From Plebeiibacterium sediminum (lineage in GTDB: Bacteria > Bacteroidota > Bacteroidia > Bacteroidales > Marinilabiliaceae): a DNA stretch of 64,000 nucleotides. The notes below the pieces were generated by a model. That model searched no databases. It saw only the letters and a program-made list of their open reading frames with translations, and had not been told where the DNA came from. Where the stretch lies: the NCBI RefSeq assembly GCF_026013605.1, contig NZ_JAPDPJ010000026.1, forward strand, positions 1 to 64,000, written 5' to 3'. Below, one piece after another: positions 7,984 through 16,197 of this stretch (position 1 is its first letter; every line of letters starts with the position of its first letter). The translations under genes were made by a program, and so were the position numbers.

Positions 7984-8034
7984 ACCATATTATATGGTGT
8001 TGCCATATATAATGTCATTACCATTATGTATGGC
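7984..8034. promoter_or_regulatory. Three 18-base-phased imperfect palindromes upstream of hsdM (candidate operator)
   Basis: Three copies of a CCAT-(AT-rich)-ATGG/ATGT half-palindrome start at 7984, 8002 and 8020, exactly 18 bases apart. A degraded fourth may follow near 8040. They lie just upstream of a TATCTTTA promoter-like box (8053-8060) and 66 bases before the hsdM start, and upstream of the divergent lipoprotein gene. Regular spacing near two helical turns suggests a multimeric regulator binding the hsd operon promoter. Confidence 0.5.
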
Positions 8035-8099
8035 GGTTTGTCATATTATGTTTATCTTTATACGTTCAATTTTTCTAAGTAAAGAACTCACATACATAT

Positions 8100-9659
8100 A
8101 TGGCAAAGAAAGCAAGTGCTAAAACAAAGCAAAAATCTATGGAAGAATCTCTGTGGGATTCTGCAAATAAATTGAGGGGAACCGTTGAGAGTAGTGAATA
8201 CAAACATGTGGTATTAGGATTAATATTTTTAAAGTTTGTAAGCGATAAGTTTGAAGAGAGGAAGGAAGAGCTGGTAGCAGAGGGAAAGGAGAAATTCATT
8301 GATATGAAAGAGTTCTACAACATGAAGAACATCTTTTACTTACCAGAAGAAAGCCGTTGGAGTTATGTAATATCACATGCTAAACAAGATGATATTGCAT
8401 TAAAAATAGATACAGCACTTAATACCATTGAAAAAAATAATCCTTCATTGAAAGGAGCGTTACCTGATAATTATTTTTCACGTTTAGGTTTGGATGCAAG
8501 TAAGCTTTCTTCATTATTGGATGCCATTAATAATATCAATACAATAGCCGATAAAGAAGAAGATGTTGTTGGAAGAGTTTATGAATACTTCCTAGGAAAG
8601 TTTGCTGCTGCGGAAGGTAAAGGTGGTGGAGAATTCTATACGCCTAAATGTGTGGTTAATTTATTGGCAGAGATGCTTGAACCTTTTAAAGGAAAGATCT
8701 ATGACCCTTGTTGTGGTTCAGGAGGTATGTTTGTGCAAAGTATTAAGTTTGTAGAAAGCCACCATGGTAATAAAAAAGATATTTCTATTTACGGACAGGA
8801 ATATACAGCTACAACTTATAAACTAGCTAAGATGAACCTGGCAATCCGAGGTATTGCTGCTAATTTAGGAGATGTTCCTGCCGATACTTTTTTTAAGGAC
8901 CAACATCCGGATTTAAAAGCCGATTATATTTTAGCTAATCCTCCTTTTAATCAAAAGGAATGGCGTGGAGCAGATGAGCTTACCGATGATTCCCGTTGGG
9001 ATGGCTACGAAGTGCCACCAACCGGTAATGCCAATTATGCATGGATTATGCATATGGTTAGTAAACTTTCTGAAAACGGAACAGCCGGTTTTGTATTGGC
9101 TAATGGTTCTATGAGTTCTAATACAAGTGGAGAAGGAGCTATACGTAAAAAGATGATTGAAAATGATCTGGTTGATTGTATGATTGCACTACCGGGACAG
9201 CTTTTCTATACTACTCAAATACCTGTTTGTTTATGGTTTTTAACCAAAAATAAAGGTGAAGATAAAGAACATGGCTACAGAAACCGAAAAGGAGAAACAC
9301 TTTTTATTGATGCCCGAAATATGGGTACAATGGTCGACCGTACACATAAAGAGTTAACCCAGGAAGATATTTCTGAAATAACCAAAACATACCATGCATG
9401 GAGAGGTGAGGCAAAGGATGGTTCCTATGAGGACAAAGCCGGTTTTTGCAAATCTGCTAAACTCGAAGATATAACCAAACATGATTTTGTATTAACCCCC
9501 GGTCGTTATGTTGGTGCTGTTGAAGAAGAGGATGACGGAATTCCTTTTGAAACAAAAATGACAGAGCTTACTCAAACACTATATACCCAAATGAAACAAA
9601 GTGCTGAGTTGGATGATGTGATTCATAAAAATATGGAGGCTTTAGGGTATGGAGAGTGA
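8100..9659 (+). CDS. hsdM: Type I restriction-modification system, DNA methyltransferase subunit HsdM
   Basis: 519 residues. The N-terminal HsdM_N helical domain (about 14-140) is followed by the N6-adenine methylase domain with SAM-binding motif D-P-C-C-G-S-G-G-M (about 202-210) and catalytic N-P-P-F (about 280-283). With two HsdM and one HsdS it methylates adenines in a bipartite target and protects the host DNA; with HsdR it forms the restriction complex. It is first in the operon, and its end overlaps hsdS by 11 bases. hsdR is separated from hsdS by about 5 kb of other defence genes. Start ATG 8100 gives the family's usual length. Confidence 0.96.
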   Translation: MAKKASAKTKQKSMEESLWDSANKLRGTVESSEYKHVVLGLIFLKFVSDKFEERKEELVAEGKEKFIDMKEFYNMKNIFYLPEESRWSYVISHAKQDDIALKIDTALNTIEKNNPSLKGALPDNYFSRLGLDASKLSSLLDAINNINTIADKEEDVVGRVYEYFLGKFAAAEGKGGGEFYTPKCVVNLLAEMLEPFKGKIYDPCCGSGGMFVQSIKFVESHHGNKKDISIYGQEYTATTYKLAKMNLAIRGIAANLGDVPADTFFKDQHPDLKADYILANPPFNQKEWRGADELTDDSRWDGYEVPPTGNANYAWIMHMVSKLSENGTAGFVLANGSMSSNTSGEGAIRKKMIENDLVDCMIALPGQLFYTTQIPVCLWFLTKNKGEDKEHGYRNRKGETLFIDARNMGTMVDRTHKELTQEDISEITKTYHAWRGEAKDGSYEDKAGFCKSAKLEDITKHDFVLTPGRYVGAVEEEDDGIPFETKMTELTQTLYTQMKQSAELDDVIHKNMEALGYGE

Positions 9660-11055
9660 GTGGAAAGAAGTAGAAATAGGAACATACGCTAAAGTTCAAG
9701 GTGGTTTTGCATTCAAAGGTTCAGATTTTCAAGAATCAGGTATACCTGTCGCAAAAATTAAGAATGTCAAGGAAGGAGAAATAGATTTAAATGATTGTGG
9801 ATTTGTTAGTGAGGATATTGCTACTTTAAATTCAAATTTTTACGTTAAAAAAGGGGATGTATTAATTTCAATGACTGGCTCTGGAGCAAATGCTCCAAAT
9901 TCCATAGTCGGAAGAGTTGCCAAACATATAGGAGATGATAATGATTTTTTGATAAATCAAAGGGTCGGGAGATTCCTAATTAAAGACGAATCCAAACTTG
10001 ATGAAGAATACTTATATTATTACTTAAGACCAAAATATAGGCAGTGGGAATTTGTTGCAATTGCAACAGGAAGTGCTAATCAAGTAAATATTAGTAGTAA
10101 GCAAATAGAATCTTTTATAATTAATTTGCCTCCTCTTCAAGAACAAAAAACAATAGCTCACATATTAGGTTCTTTAGATGACAAAATAGAGCTAAATCGC
10201 CAAATGAACCAAACATTAGAGCAAATGGCACAAGCCCTGTTTAAAAGTTGGTTTGTTGATTTTGATCAGGTTATAGATAATGCTCTTACTGCAGGTAATC
10301 CTATACCTGATGACCTTAAAGAAAAAGCAGAAAGAAGATTGGCTCTAGGTGATAAAAGAAAGCCTTTACCAGAAGATATTCAAAATTTATTCCCATGTTC
10401 TTTTGTGTTTAATGAGGAATTGGATAGGTGGATTCCGGAGGGGTGGAGAGTTAAGAGTGTCAATGATTTTATTAATGTAAAACATGGATTTGCATTTAAA
10501 GGAGAATTTTTCTCTGTTGAACCAACAAATGATATTCTTTTAACTCCTGGTAATTTTAAAATAGGAGGAGGGTTTAAAGGAGATAAGTTTAAATATTATA
10601 ATGGAGAAATACCATCGGATTATATTCTTAAAAAGAATGATTTGTTAATAACCATGACAGATTTAAGTAAGGAAGGTGATACTTTAGGTTTTCCTGCATT
10701 TGTGCCAGAAACAAAAGGGATTAGATATCTACATAATCAGCGGTTGGGGAAAGTTGAGTATAAAAATGAAGATGTTGGACCAAATTATCTTTATTATAGT
10801 TTTTGTACCAAAAGATATAGAGATGAGATTGTAGGTTCAGCTTCTGGTACCACTGTGAAGCATACATCACCGACAAAGATTTGTTCTCATAAGATAGTTA
10901 AACCTGAAAAATTGATAGTAGAATACTTTGAACTTCATTGTCAAAGTTTACAAGATAGAATTCAGGAAAACGAAATCCAAATAGAACAATTAACAACATT
11001 AAGAGATACGCTTTTACCCAAGTTGATTAGTGGGGAGGTGAGGGTAAAATTCTAA
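9649..11055 (+). CDS. hsdS: Type I restriction-modification system, specificity subunit HsdS
   Basis: 468 residues with two target-recognition domains (about 1-160 and 260-425), each starting with the family pattern ([18 protein letters not shown]). Each is followed by a helical spacer: [23 protein letters not shown] about 163-185, and the C-terminal [17 protein letters not shown]. The two domains read the halves of a bipartite DNA site. It overlaps hsdM by 11 bases. Both domains look intact, with no inverted repeats or partial second hsdS nearby that would suggest shuffling. The target sequence cannot be predicted from here. Confidence 0.95.
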   Translation: MESEWKEVEIGTYAKVQGGFAFKGSDFQESGIPVAKIKNVKEGEIDLNDCGFVSEDIATLNSNFYVKKGDVLISMTGSGANAPNSIVGRVAKHIGDDNDFLINQRVGRFLIKDESKLDEEYLYYYLRPKYRQWEFVAIATGSANQVNISSKQIESFIINLPPLQEQKTIAHILGSLDDKIELNRQMNQTLEQMAQALFKSWFVDFDQVIDNALTAGNPIPDDLKEKAERRLALGDKRKPLPEDIQNLFPCSFVFNEELDRWIPEGWRVKSVNDFINVKHGFAFKGEFFSVEPTNDILLTPGNFKIGGGFKGDKFKYYNGEIPSDYILKKNDLLITMTDLSKEGDTLGFPAFVPETKGIRYLHNQRLGKVEYKNEDVGPNYLYYSFCTKRYRDEIVGSASGTTVKHTSPTKICSHKIVKPEKLIVEYFELHCQSLQDRIQENEIQIEQLTTLRDTLLPKLISGEVRVKF

Positions 11056-11066
11056 TAATTAATATT

Positions 11067-11624
11067 ATGCTTAAAGTCCGATTAATAATATCCATTTTTT
11101 TGTTTTTAAGTGCATATTCACCCTTGTGGATTATATTCTTAATTCAAGATATCAATTTTGAGACTTATACAATGTCTCACCCTATTTTAGTCTGGACAGG
11201 AATAGTAATAAGTATAATATCATGTATAATAATTTATAGTGCAATAGATAATGCAAAATTAGCAGTGCCACCAGTAAAGGTGGTAGCGATTTCAAATAAA
11301 TCATCAGATTTGTTAAACTATAGCATACCCTACATGGTGTCGTTTTTTGCATTGGATTTAAACAGTATAAACTCTCTTTTAAGTTTTGCATTTTTTATGC
11401 TGGTGTTGTTTTTACTTACCCTTAAAACCCACAATATTTTTGTTAATCCTATACTGGCATTACTAGGATACTCTTTACTTCATGTTGTATATGAAAAGGA
11501 TGGTGAGACAAATCAAAAAAGTTGCTTAGTAAAAGGCACAAGACCAAAGAAAAATGACATATGTAGAATTGTAGATTTATCAGATAATATTTCTGTTATT
11601 TCAGAACTTAATCCCTTAGTATAA
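11067..11624 (+). CDS. kwaA: Kiwa anti-phage protein KwaA-like, four-helix membrane protein
   Basis: 185 residues with about four hydrophobic segments (residues about 5-27, 40-61, 90-116 and 124-141) and a soluble C-terminal tail (about 142-185). In the Kiwa defence system KwaA is the small membrane component that senses infection and KwaB (DUF4868) is its cytosolic partner. The gene immediately downstream is DUF4868-like, one base separating stop and start, which is the standard Kiwa order. The L-N-Y-S-I-P-Y segment before the third helix resembles KwaA relatives as I recall them. It sits 11 bases after hsdS inside the restriction operon. The pairing gives most of the confidence. Confidence 0.78.
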   Translation: MLKVRLIISIFLFLSAYSPLWIIFLIQDINFETYTMSHPILVWTGIVISIISCIIIYSAIDNAKLAVPPVKVVAISNKSSDLLNYSIPYMVSFFALDLNSINSLLSFAFFMLVLFLLTLKTHNIFVNPILALLGYSLLHVVYEKDGETNQKSCLVKGTRPKKNDICRIVDLSDNISVISELNPLV

Positions 11625-11625
11625 A

Positions 11626-12594
11626 ATGATTGAAGACGTACAAAATTTCCAAGAAACTATTCAGAATTCTTTTAAAGCTGTTAAAGATATAGATTTACTG
11701 AAGGCGACAGTAACTCTGTATGTAGTTAAAAGAAAACTAAGAAATAGAAGTGCAACTTATACTCCAAGAATTGTTAATATTGACAATAATCTAAAATATA
11801 AACTACGAAATATTTCAAGCAAAAAAATTGAAGTTTCTAATCAAGCCTTAGAATACGATTTTAATACAAGTGATTTAGATAATAATGTTTTAGGAATTGA
11901 AACTAATGAAACTGATCTTCAAAATATTCTAGACACCATTAATGCACCAGAACCTATCCAAATCGTAGATAAGTATGAAGATTTATTAGGGGCGTGGATA
12001 TATATAGCACGTTTGGATGTTCCTAATAATAAACCTTTATATGCTATTCGTAGAGTATCTGAAGGATGGAGTACAAAGAAAGTTACTCAGCTGTCGGTTA
12101 ATATGATATTTTCAAACAATATGTTAGTGGATCTTGATCGTCAAAATATTTTTAGAATAGATAATAAAATTGATTTTTTCTCTTATGATGGTTTTATTTT
12201 TATTGCTGATAAAAAGAACTTTGAAGCAGCACTGAATTTTAGAGAAGGAATGGAGAAAAATAGAGATATTATTGTTGAAGAATTTAAGGAAGCTAAGCTT
12301 TTTGTAAATGCTGATGAAATTAAAAAGTTTGTAGGAGACAGCATCCCTAGATTAAGAAAATTATCTCAAGTTAAAAATGCAGGATACTATAAAGACAATT
12401 CATTTTTAACCAGTTTAAAACAAGTTGCATTAGAAGAAAATTGGGATATTGAATATGATAACGAAGGAAAAATGACCGTTACAGAAGATAATATTGACTC
12501 TATTCTATCGGTACTTAACAATGGACGTTTAACATCAAAAGTTACGAAAGAAATATTTGATGTTGATGTAAAACATAAATTTGAACCGAAATAA
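11626..12594 (+). CDS. kwaB: Kiwa anti-phage protein KwaB-like (DUF4868)
   Basis: 322 residues, close to the about 315 expected for KwaB. Recognisable DUF4868 features include the F-R-I-D-N-K-I-D-F-F stretch (about 175-184), the following F-I-A-D-K-K-N-F-E-A-A-L-N-F segment (about 192-205), a helical R-K-L-S-Q-V region, and the C-terminal L-N-N-G-R-L-T-S-K motif (about 300-308). In Kiwa, KwaB is a DNA-binding effector acting with membrane KwaA to stop phage replication and transcription. It is coupled to kwaA by a 1-base gap. Downstream lies a scrap of another gene's 5' end (12631-12720). The family call is from remembered patterns, not alignment. Confidence 0.82.
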   Translation: MIEDVQNFQETIQNSFKAVKDIDLLKATVTLYVVKRKLRNRSATYTPRIVNIDNNLKYKLRNISSKKIEVSNQALEYDFNTSDLDNNVLGIETNETDLQNILDTINAPEPIQIVDKYEDLLGAWIYIARLDVPNNKPLYAIRRVSEGWSTKKVTQLSVNMIFSNNMLVDLDRQNIFRIDNKIDFFSYDGFIFIADKKNFEAALNFREGMEKNRDIIVEEFKEAKLFVNADEIKKFVGDSIPRLRKLSQVKNAGYYKDNSFLTSLKQVALEENWDIEYDNEGKMTVTEDNIDSILSVLNNGRLTSKVTKEIFDVDVKHKFEPK

Positions 12595-12630
12595 TTATTT
12601 AATAATATAATTTCAGGCAAAATATATCTC

Positions 12631-12720
12631 ATGAGCATCCTAATAAACATAGAAGAATTACTATCCGGGAAAAAGGTTGAAGGCACTAGAATGGAATTTA
12701 AAGAGGATGTGTTTTGTTAA
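12631..12720 (+). pseudogene. Truncated duplicate of the 5' end of the AlbA_2/GHKL gene
   Basis: A 29-codon frame (ATG to TAA). Its first 26 codons match the start of the gene at 14515: 72 of 78 bases are identical, and 5 of the 6 differences are synonymous (codons 11, 18, 19, 20 and 22; the exception is codon 6, Asn for Ser). Identity stops abruptly after the shared GAT codon (12708 / 14592). It flanks the ATPase/DUF4276 pair on the left as the full gene does on the right, so it is a recombination scar rather than a functional small gene. Confidence 0.85.
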
Positions 12721-12773
12721 ATTTGTAACGGAAATGAATTAATGTATATTGCGTAATATTTTACGAATAAAAA

Positions 12774-13862
12774 ATGATTACAAGAATCCATATAAAAGGT
12801 TATAAGTCAATAAAAGAACTTGATTTAAGATTAAAACCAATTAACATTCTATTAGGTAGTAATGGGGTTGGGAAAAGTAATTTTATATCAATTTTTTCAT
12901 TGTTACGTAATATTTATAATAAAAATTTTCAAAATTATGTCAAATTAAAAGGCGGTGCAGATAGCTTACTGCACTTTGGTAAAAAGGAGACTAATTCAAT
13001 TCTTTTTGATATTTGTTTTGGAGGACTTGATTATGATAGGAATAGATTTATCATAAATCTTACAGAAGCGCAGGACAACTTATTTATAGAATCAGTTCAA
13101 ACTGCTTTTATGCCACAAGTACATTGGCATTTTCAAGATTTTGAAACAAATGTTGAAGAATCTAATTTTTCTAGTATTAATAGAGGACAGGCATATTATG
13201 TAAATGATTATCTAAAGGAATTTGATGTATATCATTTTCATGACACAGGAGATAAATCACCAATGAAAGGTAATTGTAATATTCATGATAATTGGAAATT
13301 AAATCGAGATGGATCTAATTTGGCTGCGTTTTTATATTTTTTAAAGATAAAGCATAAAAAGAATTTTATTCGTATAGAAAAGACAATTCAATCAATTGCT
13401 CCTTTTTTTGATAAGTTTGATTTAAAACCAAATAGACTTAATGAAGAAAAAATTCAATTAGAATGGAAAGAATCTGGTTACCCTGATGCATATTTTAATG
13501 CTTATCATTTGTCAGATGGTACACTTCGTTTTATTTGTTTGGCTACTTTATTAATGCAACCAAATCCACCTAAAACTATTATTATAGATGAACCTGAGCT
13601 TGGTTTGCATCCTGTTGCCATTAATAAGCTGGCCGCTTTGATACGTAAGGTATCAGAAGAAACTCAGGTAATTGTGTCCACACAGTCCGTTAATTTAATA
13701 GATAATTTTGATCCGGAAGATATTATAGTTACAGATCGAAAAGATAAGAGTTCAACTTTTCGAAGGTTGACAAGTGAGGAACTGGCAGAATGGAAAGAAG
13801 AGTATTCGTTAGGTGATATGTGGGGTAAGAATCTTTTTGGTGCTCAACCATATAGTATTTAA
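12774..13862 (+). CDS. AAA (SMC/ABC-like) ATPase of a defence pair
   Basis: 362 residues, AAA_21/AAA_15-type ATPase: Walker A G-S-N-G-V-G-K-S-N (28-36), an ABC-signature-like L-S-D-G-T (about 245-249), Walker B T-I-I-I-D-E-P-E-L-G-L-H-P (about 267-279), and S-T-Q-S near 302-305. The C-terminus (L-G-D-M-W-G-K-N-L-F-G) is the form seen in ATPases paired with DUF4276. The next gene, 2 bases on, is DUF4276. ATPase/TOPRIM pairs (PARIS, Gabija and OLD-type systems) sense phage proteins or DNA and release or activate a nuclease; the same role is inferred here. The pair sits inside the hsd operon and is flanked by a duplicated scar. Confidence 0.85.
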   Translation: MITRIHIKGYKSIKELDLRLKPINILLGSNGVGKSNFISIFSLLRNIYNKNFQNYVKLKGGADSLLHFGKKETNSILFDICFGGLDYDRNRFIINLTEAQDNLFIESVQTAFMPQVHWHFQDFETNVEESNFSSINRGQAYYVNDYLKEFDVYHFHDTGDKSPMKGNCNIHDNWKLNRDGSNLAAFLYFLKIKHKKNFIRIEKTIQSIAPFFDKFDLKPNRLNEEKIQLEWKESGYPDAYFNAYHLSDGTLRFICLATLLMQPNPPKTIIIDEPELGLHPVAINKLAALIRKVSEETQVIVSTQSVNLIDNFDPEDIIVTDRKDKSSTFRRLTSEELAEWKEEYSLGDMWGKNLFGAQPYSI

Positions 13863-13864
13863 GC

Positions 13865-14509
13865 ATGAAAAGATTAGTATTTATTGTTGAAGGGGATACG
13901 GAAATTATATTGGTTGAAAAAATAATAATGCCTTATTTAGTTGCACAAGGTATTACGAATCCAGTTAATTGTCAGACTATTACTACTAACAGAAAACAAA
14001 ATAAAAAAGGAGGAGTTAGTACCTATGGTAAATTTAAGAATGAAGTTAACAGAACTTTGCGTCAAGGAAATGTTTTGGTTACAACTTTAATCGATTTTTT
14101 TAAATTACCAGCAGACTTTCCTGAGTTTACGCATGACTCTCATAATATTGGTGATATAGAAACAGCCATTCTAAAGGATTTTGGAGATAATGAAAATTTT
14201 ATTCCGTATATCCAAAGGCATGAATTAGAAGCATTGATGTTTTCAAGTAGGGACGGGTTTGATTTGGTAATTGATGATGAAAAGAAAATAGCTTTAATTG
14301 ATGCTATTAATAAAGAATATCCAAATCCGGAAGATATTAATAATTCACCGCAGACAGCACCGTCAAAACGATTAGGAAAAATATTTAATTATGACAAAAC
14401 AGGAGATGGTGAGATGATTCTGGAAATGGTTGGAATTGAGCCTATGCTAGAAAAATGTCCTCGATTTGCAGAGTGGATTGGAAAGATTGTTAACAGGTTA
14501 AAGGGGTAA
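13865..14509 (+). CDS. DUF4276 family TOPRIM-like protein, probable nuclease partner
   Basis: 214 residues. The N-terminal F-I-V-E-G-D-T-E (6-13) is the acidic TOPRIM-type motif, and T-L-I-D-F-F-K-L-P (about 75-83) is the second acidic motif typical of DUF4276. The central P-Y-I-Q-R-H-E-L-E-A-L-M-F-S (about 117-130) is a further family hallmark. DUF4276 proteins are predicted TOPRIM-fold nucleases encoded next to SMC-like ATPases. The gene follows the ATPase by 2 bases and precedes the AlbA_2 gene by 5, so it is part of one transcription unit. Function in defence is inferred from the pairing and the location. Confidence 0.82.
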   Translation: MKRLVFIVEGDTEIILVEKIIMPYLVAQGITNPVNCQTITTNRKQNKKGGVSTYGKFKNEVNRTLRQGNVLVTTLIDFFKLPADFPEFTHDSHNIGDIETAILKDFGDNENFIPYIQRHELEALMFSSRDGFDLVIDDEKKIALIDAINKEYPNPEDINNSPQTAPSKRLGKIFNYDKTGDGEMILEMVGIEPMLEKCPRFAEWIGKIVNRLKG

Positions 14510-14514
14510 TATGT

Positions 14515-16182
14515 ATGAGCATCCTAATAAGCATAGAAGAATTATTATCCGGGAAAAAGGTTGAAGGAACCAGGATGGAGTTTAAAGAGGATTGGAATCC
14601 AACTACCATAATGCGGACGGTTTGTGCTTTTGCTAATGATTTTGAGAATCAAGGTAGTGGATATGTGGTTGTTGGTGTAAAAGAAGAGAATGGTAAGCCT
14701 GTTCGACCTGTTCTAGGTTTTAACCCGGATGCTTTGGAGAAGGTGGAAAAAGAGATGATTGGTTATAGCAATCTTATTCAACCAAGCTATATGCCACGTA
14801 TGTCACTTGAAGAAATAGATGATAAACATGTATTAGTAATATGGGTTCCTGCAGGTAGTAATCGTCCATATAAAGTACCGGATGATGTTAAAGTTGCAAA
14901 AAATAAGAAATACAATTACCGTATTAGGATGTATTCAAATACAGTTATACCTAATGAAGAACAAGAAGCTGAGTTGATTCAATTGACTGCTAAAATTCCT
15001 TTTGATGATAGAGTAAATACGCATGCCAGTGTCAAAGACTTGAACTTTGGATTAATGCGTGAACATTTATACGAAACAAAGAGTAAATTATATAACGAAA
15101 GTGCTTCTATGTCGGTTGAAGAACTGGCTGAAGCAATGAATTTATGCCAGGGAGCAGAAGAGCATCGTTTTCCTAAAAATGTTGGATTACTTATGTTTTC
15201 TGATAATCCCCAAAAGTATTTTCCTGCCGTTCAGATTGATGTGGTAGAATTTCCGGAAGGTGCAGGAGCAAAACAATTCGAAGAAAAAACATTTGATGGT
15301 CCTATTCAAAAGCAGCTTGTAGATGCGCTATCTTATTTAAAGACGAATGTTATTAAAGGCAAAGTAATTAAATATGCTGACAGAGAAAAGGCAGACAGGA
15401 TTGTGAATTTTCCGTATGATGCGTTGGAAGAAGCTTTAGCAAACGCAGTGTATCACAGAAACTATGAACTTAGAGAGCCCATTGAGGTGAGAGTTCTACC
15501 AACTGCAATCGAGATTATAAGTTACAATGGAGTAGATCCTTCACTAAAACAAGCTGATTTTGAAAAAGGAATCATACGAACAAGGCGTTACCGTAACCGC
15601 AGAATAGGAGAACTTTTGAAAGAGCTTGAATTAACTGAAGGGCGAGGAACAGGCTTACCAACCATTTATTCTGCAATGACAAATAATGGTTCTCCAAAAC
15701 CTTTATTTGATACAGACGAACCGGAGAGAAGGCATTTTGTATGTGAATTACCTGTCCATCCAGGTTTTGTAGATGACCAAGTCAACGTCCAAGTCAACGA
15801 CCATGATAACGACCATGTCAATATAGATGAGAATATCTTCAAGTTAGTGAGTAGAGTTCTTGAAAATATGGAAGTTGCAAATCTGATAAAGCCAACAGAA
15901 AAACAAATATTAAAATATATTGATATAGCAAAATCGTTAACAAACGATCAAGTATCGGTATTGACATTTACAGATAGTCCTAAATCAAATAAGGAGATTC
16001 AAGTTGAATGTCTTGGATTAAAAAAACACACGGATAATTTCAAAAGATATATTCAACCCCTTTTGGATGAAGGCTTATTAAGAAGGACAATTCCAGATGT
16101 TCCCAAAAGTCGCTTACAAAAATATTTTACAACAGAGTCTGGTAAAATCGTACTTTATATTTTGAATAATCATGAGGAATAA
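14515..16182 (+). CDS. AlbA_2 (Schlafen-like) and GHKL-ATPase domain protein within the hsd operon
   Basis: 555 residues. The N-terminal AlbA_2 domain (about 12-150; E-F-K-E-D-W, G-S-G-Y-V-V-V-G-V-K-E-E-N-G) is followed by a GHKL-type ATPase region with E-E-A-L-A-N-A-V-Y-H-R-N-Y (about 305-317) and E-G-R-G-T-G-L-P (about 380-387). A short repetitive linker rich in Val-Asn-Asp-His (about 422-436) and a C-terminal winged-helix-like region (about 490-540) complete it. Such proteins, often annotated as RecG-like or transcriptional regulators, are frequent passengers between hsd genes and are suspected to regulate or assist defence. ATG 14515 is supported by the duplicated 5' end at 12631. Biochemical function unproven. 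Confidence 0.8.
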   Translation: MSILISIEELLSGKKVEGTRMEFKEDWNPTTIMRTVCAFANDFENQGSGYVVVGVKEENGKPVRPVLGFNPDALEKVEKEMIGYSNLIQPSYMPRMSLEEIDDKHVLVIWVPAGSNRPYKVPDDVKVAKNKKYNYRIRMYSNTVIPNEEQEAELIQLTAKIPFDDRVNTHASVKDLNFGLMREHLYETKSKLYNESASMSVEELAEAMNLCQGAEEHRFPKNVGLLMFSDNPQKYFPAVQIDVVEFPEGAGAKQFEEKTFDGPIQKQLVDALSYLKTNVIKGKVIKYADREKADRIVNFPYDALEEALANAVYHRNYELREPIEVRVLPTAIEIISYNGVDPSLKQADFEKGIIRTRRYRNRRIGELLKELELTEGRGTGLPTIYSAMTNNGSPKPLFDTDEPERRHFVCELPVHPGFVDDQVNVQVNDHDNDHVNIDENIFKLVSRVLENMEVANLIKPTEKQILKYIDIAKSLTNDQVSVLTFTDSPKSNKEIQVECLGLKKHTDNFKRYIQPLLDEGLLRRTIPDVPKSRLQKYFTTESGKIVLYILNNHEE

Positions 16183-16197
16183 AACACCTAATTTAAA

